From Candidatus Allocopromorpha excrementigallinarum (GTDB taxonomy: Bacteria; Bacillota; Clostridia; Peptostreptococcales; Anaerovoracaceae): a stretch of DNA of 45,404 nt. Positions 45,249 to 45,404 of the stretch are shown one piece after another (position 1 is the first letter of the stretch; each line of letters opens with the position of its first letter). The notes under the pieces are model-generated. The model made no database searches and was not told the DNA's origin. It worked only from the letters and a program-made list of their open reading frames with translations. A program made the translations under genes and the position numbers. Location of the stretch: the NCBI GenBank assembly GCA_018714925.1, contig DVMP01000048.1, positions 1-45,404 on the forward strand, given 5' to 3'.

Positions 45249-45404
45249 AGATATTTTATAACTATTATTCAGAAACAGAGCGCTTTGTGGGGAGAATTTA
45301 TAGATATGAAGGCGGCTGAGAATATTACGGAAGAGCTCAAGGCGAAGGATATGATGGCATGGATGCGAGCAATAAATAATATAAGTAATAGAGCTGATGA
45401 GGTC
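45249..45404 (+). pseudogene. Possible TnpV-like fragment running off the window
   Basis: ALWGEFIDMKAAENITEELKAKDMMAWMRAINNISNRADEV, similar to remembered C-terminal TnpV signature TEELKxxDQMAWVRxMNxIRNRAxE. Confidence 0.45.

Noticed and set aside
1-45404. CRISPR, prophage, toxin-antitoxin or defence island
   Set aside because: No repeat-spacer periodicity, phage structural genes, or recognisable TA/defence proteins were found on either strand

Overview
45.4 kb low-GC-Firmicute (Clostridia-type) chromosomal window, mostly intact metabolic genes. No rRNA, tRNA or CRISPR array was recognised. Main content, left to right: an accessory left edge (SAM methyltransferase, L-2-amino-thiazoline-4-carboxylate hydrolase-like protein, TetR, XRE regulator); rlmH, MBL hydrolase, RNase HI, purple-acid-phosphatase-like protein, ArsR and SGNH hydrolase; a sigma-54 enhancer-binding regulator next to a complete ord-ortA-ortB-oraS-oraE-mutL-like anaerobic ornithine oxidation operon; NagZ-like GH3; bioY-birA; dapA; a heterodimeric ABC exporter; a DUF3793 gene; moaA-moaC-mogA-MOSC; an FprA-flavin reductase-rubredoxin fusion; an Mn2+ (yybP-ykoY) riboswitch controlling mntP-nfo; a CDF transporter; an operon of MerR+methyltransferase-like regulator, FHA-FtsW/RodA and PBP; a tandem-repeat DUF6506-like protein; feoA-feoB-Cys-rich; and IS remnants at the right edge. 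The strongest new-looking signals are: (1) the MerR/degenerate-methyltransferase regulator leading a SEDS-PBP cell-wall operon; (2) a GCAA-N6-TTGC three-site sigma-54 circuit for ornithine fermentation; (3) an identical promoter/operator module (-10, 6 nt, GCGGTTAG-N6-CTAAC) shared by feoAB and the DUF3793 gene; (4) a perfect hairpin inserted exactly between a Shine-Dalgarno and its start codon (23745-23785); (5) terminators that overlap an SD/start codon (4853-4887) or lie inside a CDS (6133-6163). All calls come from reading the sequence and translations; no searches were run.
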